Both the position numbers and the translations under genes were made by a program. DNA of 64,000 nucleotides. It comes from Trematomus loennbergii (Eukaryota; Chordata; Actinopteri; Perciformes; Nototheniidae). Where the stretch lies: the NCBI GenBank assembly GCA_012861695.1, contig JAAOOA010000434.1, positions 186,001 through 250,000 of the forward strand, in the 5' to 3' direction. Below are positions 23,995 to 34,819 of this stretch, in pieces; positions within the stretch are counted from its first letter, which is position 1, and each line of letters begins with the position of its first letter. A model generated the notes under the pieces. The model saw only the letters and a program-made list of their open reading frames with translations. It did not search any database and was not told where the DNA came from.

Positions 23995-24067
23995 GGTTAT
24001 TAAGCCTACATTATTTTGTGTGACTGACTCCCTGACTTCCATCACTTTCTCTCTCTCTCTTTCTCTC

Positions 24068-24717
24068 TGCCTGTCCTGTCTCTTCCTTACCAAAGCTGAG
24101 CTTCGACTGGCGTAGTCTTTTCATTATATCAGTCAGTGTAAAAAAAAACAATACAATGTTATATCTTCAATGTTTTACTCAAATTGAAATGAAAGAAAAG
24201 CATTACAACGTTTATTAAAAAGTAATCCTTCTGACATTGGATGAATGTAATTAACTTTAGCTCCCTAGCTAGTTTATTCACGCAATTTAAACCAAAGTAT
24301 AGCCTATAGCTGCAATATAAGTTAGTGTGCATGTTGTCGGACGTCCACTGACTAACATAGAGCGTTCACACAGGATCTGCTGGTCATATGATGTCCTGAT
24401 GAACAGAAACACAAGCAGCTCTCTAGATACTCAGATCTCAAGATACCTCATCACTCCTCCGCTGCTCCGATACAAGTCCGGGCTGCTGTGGTTTGTTGAT
24501 ACATGTCGTCTTCTTCTGTTTGCTTTAATAAGTTAAGATAAGATAAGATGGACCTTTATTAATCCCCGTAGGGAAATTCAGTTGTTCAAGCAGCAACAGG
24601 GTAAGGGTGAACAACAGGACAGCACAGATTCACACAGATTAATCAAATCAAAAATAAAATCAAGATAAAAATATTAATAATAATAATATTATTGCCTGTC
24701 CTGTCTCTTCCTTACCA
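24068..24717. repeat. 25-bp perfect direct repeats flanking a 600-bp block
   Basis: TGCCTGTCCTGTCTCTTCCT plus TACCA occurs at 24068-24092 and again at 24693-24717. The block between ends in an AATAATAATA run. It contains a LINE 3' tail (24525-24660; GATAAGATGGACCTTTATTA on the plus strand, minus orientation). The repeats could be a long target-site duplication or a local duplication. Confidence 0.6.
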
Positions 24718-25079
24718 CTAGCTCTAGTGGTCGTGTAAGAAACAACATGCTTGATTGCAAACGCTCCGAAGGGACGTTTATTCACAAATAACCCACTCTG
24801 GAAAATCCTAATTGTGGAATAGTTTGGCCATTAAAATGCTTTTGATTCGATTTCTAGCGAGAAGTGTATTATTGTACTATTGTATTATTGTATTGTAGAA
24901 TCCACATCCAGTCGATGTGTAGGATCTATAGTTTGATAGATATTACGAAGATGATTTGAGGTCTCGCCAGGATAACGTGTATATGCGGCAGCTTCCATGT
25001 AAAGTTAGCGTCAACCCTCACGGGGTGAAAACAGTATTTCCGGTCTTGAAGTTTTCATAATAAAACCGGAAGTATTCAC

Positions 25080-25420
25080 CTCACTGTCAAATGATTACAC
25101 ACAGTGATATCTGCATTACTCATCCACTAAAAAACATCAGTTTATCCTTGTTAATTACACAATATTGATTGGTTTAAATTGTGTACAATGCTTTTGTGTT
25201 TTTAACCTTCGATTCGGAGAAACAAATAGTTTTTTCGGAGTTTAGACACTACAGTTTCCGAAGACACTACACTACCCAGAATCCCCAGCTATCGTTTGGG
25301 ACTACAACATCCGCCTTGCTTTACAAACCCGTGATTAGTCCTCAAGCCCTGTGATTGGATGTTGGAGTGCAGTGCGACAAGGTTACGCCGAGCGTCAACA
25401 GCTCTTTGAAATGGAATGGA
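25080..25420. repeat. Dispersed repeat R, copy 3
   Basis: Collinear with 16885-17230, including GTTAATTACACA-ATTGATTGG and CCAGAATCCCCAGCTATCG. See copy 1. Confidence 0.75.
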
Positions 25421-25494
25421 ACCACGGCAGACTTTCCAAAACTGGAATTGGACGGGTCCAGCCCAGCCCTCCCCCCCCAGAACTACACATGCTG

Positions 25495-26183
25495 GCTATA
25501 GAGTGGCGAAGTCACGCCCATCTACTTCCGCCCCATGGGACCTTATTTCGGAAAAATAATGTATTGAAGTCAATGGAGAGAGAAAACGTATCTTTCGATC
25601 CCGTTTGAATTGTGCCATGAATTACACATATGATGTTTGTCAATCTTAAAAAATAATTTCCATGTCAAAAAGTCACAGTTTGTCGTAAAACTGTTGAAAT
25701 ATAAGACTATGAAAAATATGCAACTAGAAAGACTACAAATCCCAGAGTCGCGTAAGTGATGTCACAATTGTTTTCCTCCACTAGCTAAGATCAGCGACAT
25801 ATAGATATCATCTATCTATATGGCGCTGGCTAAGATAAGATAACTTTAACAAGATGCCTGTGTGCTTAGTACCAGGTTGTTAAAATACCAGCAATGGGTC
25901 TTGCTCATTCTTTCGCTTCCCGTCTGATGAAAGGACCAGGAGTGTCTGGATCAAGCTAGCTAGTAGCTAGCACGTTAGTTAGCATTACAGCCGTGTCATT
26001 TTTATTAGACTTGCAAAATTATCTTTAAATTGACAAACATCATATGTGTAATTCGTGGCACAATTCAAACGGGATCGAAAGATAATCTTTCTCTCTCCAT
26101 TGACTTCAATACATAATTTTTCCGAAATAAGGTGCCATGGAAGTCCACCGAAGGGGAGGGACTTCGCCACTCTATTGTGTTTC
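25495..26183 (+). mobile_element. P-element-like foldback with THAP-domain remnant
   Basis: Ends of about 190 bp are inverted repeats: TAGAGTGGCGAAGTC at the left, its complement GACTTCGCCACTCTA at the right, and CAATTCAAACGGGATCGAAAG inside both. Between them, 25854-25970 reads MPVCLVPGC, a stop, then NTSNGSCSFFRFPSDERT and RSVWIKL. The M-P-x-C...C start, F-x-F-P motif and W match a THAP zinc-finger, the DNA-binding domain of P-element transposases. The later C-x2-H zinc ligands and the transposase are missing. It is a dead, internally deleted element. Other THAP-bearing transposons cannot be excluded. Confidence 0.7.
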
Positions 26184-26552
26184 GCAACATGTTCTATGGC
26201 ACGTCTCTACTGGGAATTGTAGTTTTATAAGACGTTTTCGTATTTCCCACAATTAGAAGTTGCCAGTATTAAACTGTGTACACCCTGGAGTTTAGGGGAT
26301 ACGAAACACAGTGGTGTTATCAAATTTAAAACATATAATTAATAAATGGGTGAAAATTGCTTGTGTCCATAATGGGCAGCATTAATATATACCCACATGA
26401 TAGCTAAGGTCAGAAGAGCTTTATTTAACAGCTGCTCTTATGTCTGTGACCCCTCCTGTTGTTAATTGATAAGCCTTGAAACATGCACTTGTCTAGGTTC
26501 AGAGGCACATTTTGCAAATATGGCAGTAGCCATCGATCATCTTAAGATAAGA
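26184..26552. other. Non-coding interval
   Basis: No gene recognised between the P-like element and the hAT end at 26553. Confidence 0.4.
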
Positions 26553-28600
26553 CAGGGCTGCCAAGTTTCAGTAAAAAGTAGGAGTGAGACTTTCGGGGGA
26601 AGATATGTTCGGATTTGGCCTTTTCGGATTTGGCCTTTTTTAACGTCGATTTAGAGGAATATCTCAATTTAAATTAACATTAAGACTGTTGTGATGTCTT
26701 CACCCCATGCCAGCTGCTCTCCCTGCACTGTCGGCCTCCTCATGCTTATATAGTGTTAATAATTGACCAGCACAAGTAGAAATGAAAACAATTGTAACAA
26801 GAAAAAGTTTGACAAATAAAATACATTTATTTATAAAATGTCAATATAAAGAAAACATAGCAGCCTTTTAAGAAACAATAGCAGCCTTTTAAGAACCAAT
26901 AGCAGCCTTTTCCTTTAGTGCATTTTTTTTTTAAGTGTAACACAATTAGAACCAGAATAATAATATAATATATATTATAAATAAATAAAGTGCATGTCTT
27001 TGTTTGTGTGTTTTGGTTTACATGACATGTCTCATGTTGTAGGTGTTTGTGGCAGATTTTGATGCCTTGATGACAGAGGGAGGGGGCTCCCATTTGAAAC
27101 ACTGTGGCTCAAGGTTTGCCATCTTCACAGTCATGATGGATGATAGAGTTCCATCAAGAGCCAAACTGTTTCGGGTTTTGGTTTTGTTCAGTCCCACCAC
27201 AGAGAACACTCGTTCAGCATCAGCATTTGAATGTGGAAGTACCAACACCAACTTGGCAATACGAGAGAGCCTCCCAAATCTGCTCATACCGGTCACCTTT
27301 GAAAAATGTACATAGGAAGCCTAATTACTCTCAAGTATTTTTGTATAGAATTAAGTTGATTACGTCAATGGGTATTTCAAAGGGTGCAGAATAATTCTTA
27401 CCTTATTCTTCATTGATGCCATGTTCCCCCAAAGCTCTCAATGTCGAACGTGGCTGGGTCTTCGGGCATGGCAATGTCCATGGACTGGTAGTCCAGAAAC
27501 TCCTCACTCAGTTTGTCGCGCTCGTCAGGTCCGTTGTATGAGAGAAGTTCAGGAAACCTAAAAAGAACACAATGTGCACTGATCTGGTAAAGTAATGTAG
27601 CTGAAACGGGTTGTTTTTCAGATGTGGTCATTAAACTTTACAATCTATTAAGAAAATGTTAAGAAAATGTGACAAGAGCCAAGAGTCTTTAACCTGCTCT
27701 ACTTATTAAGCATATTGAGATAACTTGTGTTATGATTTGGCACTATAGAGAAATGTACCTGACTTGATACCCCAACTAACCTGTCGACAAAGTACAAGGC
27801 GTCTTCCACTCCACACTCTACCTTCTGCTGGACATCCAAAACATTGCATGTTTTATCAGGGGCTCTCTCATGGGGAGTTTCTTCATGGCATACTCCACAG
27901 CCCTCACCAGAAACGCCACTGCTGCCTGCTGTAACCTCTGCACTTGCTGCGGTGTAATGTCTCCTGCATCAAGGAGCCTGTTGAGTGTAGCTCGAGTAGT
28001 GAAGCTTTTCTCCTACGAGAGACACAATAAATCAACAACGTCACAGAGGTCATTAAGGTGCTGTATGCGATTCTGGAGAAAGATTGGTGCAATATGTTCT
28101 CATTCCCAACACCAACATGTCAGTATGAGACTGGGAATAAGACCGGTGTTGAGTCACTTTAGCAATCATCAACAACCACAATAGCTAACTTGAAAGCACC
28201 CCTTTAAGTATCTTCATCACATCAGTGATTGATTAATTGATTGAATACTTTATTAGACAGAAATGCAAACAGCACAAGGTACAGTCACACATTTGGGCTA
28301 AAAGGATAACATTAAAAAGTCCTGTGGACTTGTTTCCATTGTGGTCCTATGTGTGTGATGAGATGAGATGACATTATCAAACTCATAACTTGTCTGCACA
28401 AACAGCCCTCTAACAAACACAAACAGTATTATGTGAGTGAGATCAGTGAGTGGATAGTGTATGTGCATCTGCTGATGTGAAACTTGGAGGATTACCTGGC
28501 AGTTGGTTTGATGGGTCATTATAGAGGATTTCATGCAATTCCCGGTGCTGCAGTGCTGCGGGCTTCAGAAACTTCGAGAGCAACTTGCGGATGAAACTCC
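26553..28600 (-). pseudogene. hAT transposase relic, C-terminal exons
   Basis: The left terminus CAGGGCTGCCAAGTTTCAG (26553) is hAT-like. On the minus strand coding runs right to left. The 28600-28499 segment has FIRKLLSKFLKPAAL; 28012-27783 has a helical stretch then VECGVEDALYFVDR after a frameshift. Exon 27559-27410 starts FPELLSYNGPDERDKLS after a TTTTTAG acceptor. Segment 27296-27018 has the dimerisation motif PHSNADAERVFSVV. Intron phase across GACAG/GTTAGT to TTTAG/GTTTCC is consistent (V-D-R-F-P). A LINE 3' tail (28220-28320) is embedded. The 5' part continues beyond an ERV at 33496-34362. Confidence 0.85.
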
Positions 28601-29094
28601 ATATCTACTTCCGAATCTCATGCTGTGGTCAGAAGAAAACATACTTTTTCTCAGAACTCTGATTTGCTGTATTGGACCCGACCAGAAGTGAATCCAACCA
28701 GTAAAAACACCTGGGGGAGTGAGCAGCTAACACAGCTCCTCCCCACTGACTCTCTGATTCGCTTCGGAGTAAAATGGGAAGGAAGAAGTCAACACATCTC
28801 CGCCCCAAAATATGAATATGAATACTGTTGTTTTTGCATGTAAAATGCTTCTTGTTTGCTGACTGGCTGGTCCCGATACCTGTATCGCACCGCAGTAGAA
28901 ACCTGAAGTCCGGAGTACTCTGTAAAACTTGTATACGTGTTTTGTTTCTTACCAGTAAAATCAGATTATTGTTATAACCTTTAATTCCGGTGTTTTGAAT
29001 TCCTTTCTTTATTAAATATAACCAGCCTCATCTAACGAACGGCGCGTAGCGGAGGGGGGCTTTCAGCCACCATCCAACAGTGTTTGTTACAACA
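28601..29094 (+). repeat. 5' LTR of the ERV, 5'-truncated
   Basis: Aligns with 33020-33495 of the 3' LTR, including CCGGAGTACTCTGTAAA, ACGAACGGCGCGTAGCGGAGG and TTTGTTACAACA. The first 330 bp present in the 3' LTR are missing. The breakpoint (ACTTCCGAATC) also occurs inside the 3' LTR, and ACTTC is found in the right flank, suggesting a short-homology deletion. Confidence 0.85.
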
Positions 29095-29097
29095 ATA

Positions 29098-29115
29098 TGG
29101 TGACCCCGACGTGAT
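29098..29115 (+). promoter_or_regulatory. Retroviral primer-binding site (tRNA-Trp)
   Basis: TGGTGACCCCGACGTGAT is the exact complement of the 3' 18 bases of vertebrate tRNA-Trp including CCA, as I recall that tRNA. It sits three bases after the LTR end. Confidence 0.8.
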
Positions 29116-30915
29116 GAGTGCTGATCTCTAGAAAGGAACACCGACAGCCAGCAGACGGAATTCAGTCCAGGGGAGGACACCTAGATACCGTTGACAACTA
29201 AGACCATGGCCATATACAAAAGGTGAGCAGACACCTGTTTTGACTATCAAAAATCTGTGATTGATTATACTACAACATTTTAGAGTTGTCAGCGGCATTC
29301 TCAGTGTTCTTAGTCACGGTAGGAAATACAATACATATTCTAGTTGGGAAAGTGCTTAGAGTCAGGTAGAGCATTCCTGTACCTAAGGCACAAAGTGTTT
29401 GTAAGAGGCGGGTAGCTAAGTCCCGTGCCTTAACTCACTAGAGAAAGACTGCAAGTATGTAAAAAACAGATGGGTTAAGATCTCCGTAAGTCAAGTAAAG
29501 ATTGATTAATACGGTTGGCTTGTTAGTGCTTTAATGAAGACTACGAGGGCGTAAAAAACAGATGGGTTAAAGTCCCCGTAAGTCAAGTACAGACTATACG
29601 GTTGTCTCGTAGATAAAAGGTTGTTATAAAGAACTTCCTATTGAATAACAATCGAGTGGGCAATCCCTCTTTGAAAATGGCTAGAATTGTTATATTGTGG
29701 GTGATACGAGAGGAGAGAGACGCGACCTCCAACTAACCATTTGGAACGACCGAATCTCATCACAACTCTTGCTGTGGGGTTAATCAGGCTCATTAAACGT
29801 GACGATAAAGAGATTTTGTTGACTGGGTTCCGACTCCTTGCCTGAAGCCGCAATCGCCGTAAGGGGGTTGTAGAAGCTTGCTTCAGGAAGTCACGCTATC
29901 TGTTGAAATATACATCGCACAATAAAAATCTGCCTGACTGTATGGGGATAAAATGTGTGTAAAACTGCAAACATAATTTAAGAACACCACTCTGTACACA
30001 GTACATACTTGTGTAACTATATTTTGCACTGTTTCACACTGGACAACTTTAAATTTCGGACAGGACATTCCAATAAATACAATAAGGACGTTAAGAGTAA
30101 AGACAAGAATTGTCCAGTATATTAAATAAATACAAACGAACACATATCAACATAGTCAGATAATATAAACGATGTCAATCATGTAAGGAGATTTTGAAAA
30201 AATGATTAGGCGTTCCAATTTCCGGAAGCTTCCGCGAGCAATGGGAACAGACTGAGAGATTGATTTTCAGTGGAATCAAACAGAGAGACAAATAAAAGGG
30301 AGTCTCAAGTATTTGTGGCTGAAGTGAAGCTCATTTCTGGTCAGGTGCTACCATCTGGTGGCCAATAGGGTGTGGCACAAAACAAACAGAGACTAATGGT
30401 AAATTAAGGTTTGGCTCCATCTGCTGGACATATGATATATAAGTAATAATAATATAATATATAACTGATATTTAATAACTGATATATAAGGCTCGATATT
30501 TCTGAAAATGAGAACACCGTTAACGGCATTCTATTTCAGAAAAAGGGGGATGTAGATCAGGCAATATGTATGTGAGATTATTACGTTTTTAAGAGAAATT
30601 GATAAATTTAAAATAATCTAGTTTTGGTTCTTTTTTGTTTTGTTTTGTTTTGTTTGTTTGTTTCTTTTTTGTTTGGTTTTGTTTTATTTCTTTTGTTTAT
30701 TGTTTTCTGCATAGTCTCTTGTCCACACTCCAGTCTAGTTGGTGGCGGTAATGCACCTACAAGTTGGTTTGCCAACCGCCAATAAACACTAAAGAAGTAG
30801 AAGAGATGAGTTCAAAACCATATTTCCAGCAACTTAAGGGCTTGGTATGAGACTTCTCCACACAGGTTGCTGACGCCAAAGGGGGACCCGAGAAACACGA
30901 GGCCAACACAGCAAA
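29116..30915. other. ERV internal region without recognisable genes
   Basis: A leader with an ACAAAAG/GTGAGC splice donor at 29222 is followed by about 1.7 kb in which no gag, protease or RT motif was found. Tandem-like segments (CAGATGGGTTAAGAT…AAGTCAAGTAAAG at 29470 and CAGATGGGTTAAAGT… at 29560) occur. A repeat ending GGTGGCGGTAATGCACC and AATAAACACTAAAGAAGTAG lies at 30690-30805. Confidence 0.5.
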
Positions 30916-31510
30916 GTTCGTCTGGCTGAAAGTCATCAGGCCTAAGTGACTCAACCCCAGGTTTTCCGGCCCCTACCGAGTGACCCAAAGGACCTCCCGT
31001 GCCGTCCGCCTAGAAGGAAAGGGAGACAACTGGTACCACTGGAGCCAGTGTGCGGTCGGGAAAACACCTGCGAGGACCCTAGACGACATCAGGACAGATC
31101 TGGCCCTCGTCAAGGCAGTCAACCCAGAAGGCATCATCAGCGGACCGGAGGAGGAGGATCGGGAGGACATCTCTCCAGCAGTCAACCCAGGAGGCGCCAT
31201 CAGCGGACCGGAGGAGGAGGATCGGGAAGACATCTCTCCAGCATCGACCCGGAAGCCGCCATCAGCGGGCCGGAGGAGGAGGATCGGGAAGACATCTCTC
31301 CAGCATCGACCCGGAAGCCGCCATCAGCGGGCCGGAGGAGGAGGATCGGGACATCTCTCCAGCATCGACCCGGAAGCCGCCATCAGCGGGCCGGAGGAGG
31401 AGAATCCGGACGACATCTCTCTAGCAGGCAGCCCAGAAACCGCCGTCAGCGGGCTGGGGGGACAAAGACACGGCAAACCAAGACGCACAGGGAACTCCAC
31501 TTCCCGCTGA
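30916..31510 (+). pseudogene. ERV pol 3' end (integrase C-terminus) with repeat array
   Basis: The frame reads FVWLKVIRPK, an in-frame TGA at 30947 where integrases usually have Trp, then SGPYRVTQRTSRAV and WYHWSQC. The G-P-Y motif is the C-terminal GPY/F module of integrase. It continues into about five copies of a 63-bp unit (31130-31440) encoding GPEEEDREDIS, with some units shifted in frame. The rest of pol is absent. Confidence 0.8.
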
Positions 31511-32660
31511 AACAGGTTGATATAGCCGGTGTGGAACTTTGTTTTAACAATCCATTTTTTGAGGAACTTTCAACTTTACTTTTATATCCATTGTTTAAGG
31601 GATTTGGTATATTTTTGCCCATTATTTTGGGGACTTTTATATCCCATAATTTAAGGGATTTGTATATTTGCCCATTGTTTAAGGGATTTGTTTATTTTTA
31701 TTCTACAGAACTATGTGTTAAAGGTTCCAGGAAATGTTGAAGGGTTCTTTTGGGGCAGACTACTGACATATGTGGGGACCCGCATTTACTATTAAAAACC
31801 TATCGCTTAAAATCAATCACTAACCAAGTTGGGAATAACTCCTGTTTTACTTTCCAAATAGGCCCTTTTATCATTACTCAACATCTGGACGAGGGTAGAT
31901 GTCTATTTAAATACTCCTCGCACTCAAGAGGGTTTTGGCATATCTGGGTCTCAATCTCCCTCAGGGGGCACGTTTTGTATTCTGGGAAACCAAGGTACGA
32001 TCGCATTGACCATTGGTAATATACCTGGGCCTCCTACTTACCATTATGGTAACGATAATTTTCATTGTCTGTAAAACTAATGATGTTCTTTCTCCAACTC
32101 TCGCCCCAGAGAAGAGATAGTAAGGACCAAAAGAGGGACTAGAGTAGCGAGCCTTATGTCCCCAAAAAGAACCTTCACTCTCCAAGAAGGTAGCGACGGA
32201 ATAGTGGACATAGATCTGTGCGCAATCGCCCCATGTTCCAACTCTGACAAATCATACTCAGGTCTCGCTAAATATGTCTGCCTCACCCCAACAGTCTTCT
32301 AATTTCTGTGGCTACTTTTATTGCCATTTTAGTGACATGTGGTTTTGTTGTGTGCCTTGTATCCGCTCATTGTGTGTTAGACTCATCAGTTCCACCATTG
32401 AGGGAAAAGCTGCCCCTTCCCCTTCGTACCAAATGCCCTTGTTGGCTTATGCGCGGAAAGTACGATGACTCAGCCGACAAGGACAAACTTTTTAAACATA
32501 TTTTGGTCTCCCTCCACTGTCATAAGAAGTTGTTGTGGTGGACTGTTCCTAAAGGTTTAAAGTGCTCTAAATCCCAGCTTCTGATGGATTTATATAAATG
32601 TTGGACAGACACAGTAGAAAAGAATGACAGTGGTTATGTTTCAAATGCTATATGTTGATC
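31511..32660 (+). pseudogene. ERV env relic
   Basis: Multiple short frames remain. The frame at 32274-32468 contains CVPCIRSLCVRLISSTI, resembling the membrane-proximal cytoplasmic tail of a gamma/epsilon-type Env TM subunit. An adjacent hydrophobic stretch in another frame (ATFIAILVTCGFVVCL, from 32311) could be the membrane span. No surface-unit motif was recognised. It is extensively decayed. Confidence 0.55.
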
Positions 32661-32685
32661 TCGTGAGGTGAGATCAAAAGAGGGA

Positions 32686-33495
32686 TTAAGTAAACAGATA
32701 TGGTTCTAAACTGTATTGAAGTAAACATGTATTATTTTGAATTGTATTTTAGTGAACATGTATTGTTTGAACTGTTTTAAGTAATCACATATATAGATAT
32801 TGTATTCTCACTTACAACTCACTGACCCAGAGATCCTGTTACACACACATACACCTCCTCCCACCAGCACACACACATATTATTTTCAAGGTTCTTTCTG
32901 GGCATCAATATATCTGTGTACAATGTTTGGTTGTCTGGGAAAGAATAGTTTGTGTGAAATATTCCTTGGGAAAGTAAGGAGTGAATATCGGTGCAGAGAT
33001 AAGATTGACTCTGCCTTGTGAACTTCCGAATCTCACGCTGTGGTCAGAAGAAAACATACTTTTTCTCAGAACTCTGATTCGCTGTATTGGACCCGACCAG
33101 AAGTGAATCCAACCAGTAAAAACACCTGGGGGAGTGAGCAGCTCACACAGCTCCTCCCCACGGACTCTCTGATTCGCTTCGGAGTAAAATGGGAAGGAAG
33201 AAGTTAACCATCTCCGCCCCAAAATATGAATATGAATACTGTTGTTTTTGCATGTAAAATGCTTCTTGTTTGCTGACTGGCTGGTCCCGATACCTGTATC
33301 GCACCGCAGTAGAAACCTGAAGTCCGGAGTACTCTGTAAACTTGTATACGTGTTTTGTTTCTTACCAGTAAAATCAGATTATTGTTATAACCTTTATTCC
33401 GGTGTTTTGAATTCCTTTCTTTATTAAATATAACCAGCCTCATCTAACGAACGGCGCGTAGCGGAGGGGGGCTTTCAACAGTGTTTGCTACAACA
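32686..33495 (+). repeat. 3' LTR of the ERV
   Basis: An 810-bp LTR, preceded by a purine tract (ATCAAAAGAGGGA). It shares GTATTGAAGTAAACATGTATT and the U5-like end with the solo LTR at 35185-36160. It ends CTACAACA. TTTATTAAAT near 33417 may be the poly(A)-signal region. Confidence 0.88.
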
Positions 33496-34362
33496 ACTTC
33501 TCTCTCTGGAGGAGGAGGTTGAAGGTGGAGAAGACTGGCAACGTTGCTTGATAGAAGAGCAGGTACACCTCTGTCATTGGATTAGAGAATGCTTCCAACA
33601 GCCTCCTGAACCTTGGTTGTTTCTCATCTGTGAATAAAAAAAACACAGGTTGTGCATACTACATACATTTACTTTTCAGTCTGTTATAATAATCGTTCGT
33701 TCATTTGGATCATTGAAATATGATGCCAACTTGATGACTTGAAGTAGCTGGCCAGTGGCTCATACTGCTGCAGGATACAAGTCAAACACCTCTCCAGGCT
33801 CAACCATCGAATGGAAACGTGCATAACTATTTCCAAATACTCGCTTCCATGGAGCTCACAGAATTCTATGACAAGAATGGAACATCTTAATTTCAATTTA
33901 ATTTAATCTAACTCTTCTGCATTTCATTTGGACTGCACATACCTGTCAGGTAACCTTTACGATTGGTGCTTCCTTTAAACCAGTATCCCACATCCACAGT
34001 CAGATCCTCTGGATCAAATCCACACACCTGCAATACATGATGATTTATAATCACATGACATTTTTGTCATAGATTCATGACACCACAGCATAACAAACAA
34101 CCTGTTAGACTTGACATTAGGCATAACGGATACGGTAGGTCATAGAAATCATACATGATTCAACTCACCTCCAAAAAGCCCAGGCCAGCCTGTTTGGCAG
34201 TGTTGTGGATGATGTGACACGGGCACCATGATTGTAGATGCTGCCATGTTCTTTAAGAATTCTGGATGCTCTGGAATTTCTTGCTCCTGTATTGACCGGT
34301 CCATTATCAACAGACAGACTCACACAGTTTCTCCATGGTATGGCGTTTTTTTGCAAGGCCTC
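33496..34362 (-). pseudogene. hAT transposase relic, N-terminal-side exons
   Basis: The continuation of the 26553-28600 gene beyond the ERV. On the minus strand: 34362-34168 has KNAIPWRNCVSLSVDNGPVN, then after a one-base slip the catalytic-domain motif CPCHIIHNTA, ending FLE at a GTGAGT donor. Exon 34025-33950 has VCGFDPEDLTVDVGYW. Exon 33880-33690 has FCELHGSEYLEIVMHVSI then RWLSLERC. Segment 33630-33496 has LLFYQATLPVFSTFN and LLLQRE, stopping at the ERV. Several intron boundaries match GT/AG rules. Confidence 0.88.
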
Positions 34363-34803
34363 ACACCATCGCTGGAATCCCAGCCACTTCGGCCTGTAAC
34401 AGGCTGTGATGGATCCAGCTCTAGCTGCCTGGATAGACTGAATAACACTATCAGACAATCCACCCTGTCTCAGCCTGTCCCTCTCAGGAGCCAAGCCTGG
34501 AGAGGTTGGCCGAGAGTGGGTAACGCCCCGATTGCACCTGCCTCTTGAGACATCGCCCCCCAGAACTGGTGAAGCGCCCAGCGCTTCATCTGTGTCATCT
34601 CTGAGTACCACGGAGCCCCGACGCGATCCGGCGCTACCAGGATGATTGACAGACGTTCTCGCCTCACTCTCCCCAGGAGAGGGAGAATGAGACGCAGCGG
34701 TGGAAAGGCGTAGAGCAGCTTTCTTGGCCATGGCTCGTGTGCAAACGCGTCCACCCCCAAGGGCGGGTCGTCGCTCAGAGCCATGGAGAACCACAGGGCA
34801 CAG
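34363..34803 (-). pseudogene. DIRS retrotransposon fragment: RNase H end to tyrosine recombinase start
   Basis: On the minus strand one frame reads CALWFSMALSDDPPLGVDAF, KLLYAFPPLRLILP, IILVAPDR, and AWLLRG. After a frameshift near 34470 it reads SDSVIQSIQAARAGSI and WLGFQRWCEAL. This is the stretch in DIRS-type elements from the end of RNase H to the N-terminal core-binding part of the tyrosine recombinase. Recombinase catalytic residues (R-H-R-Y) are absent. It joins hAT transposase in frame near 34362. Confidence 0.8.
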
Positions 34804-34819
34804 TGGCTGTTGCGCTGTT

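Larger units (their letters stand above)
28601..33495 (+). mobile_element. Endogenous retrovirus, internally deleted, inserted in a hAT exon
   Basis: Parts in order: a 5'-truncated LTR (28601-29094), a primer-binding site complementary to tRNA-Trp (29098-29115), a leader splice donor (29222), a region with no gag, protease or RT, the end of integrase (30916-31075), a 63-bp repeat array, an env relic, a purine tract (about 32671-32685) and a complete 3' LTR (32686-33495). hAT transposase coding flanks it on both sides. It is a decayed retrovirus-like copy of fish. No intact protein is encoded. Confidence 0.88.
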
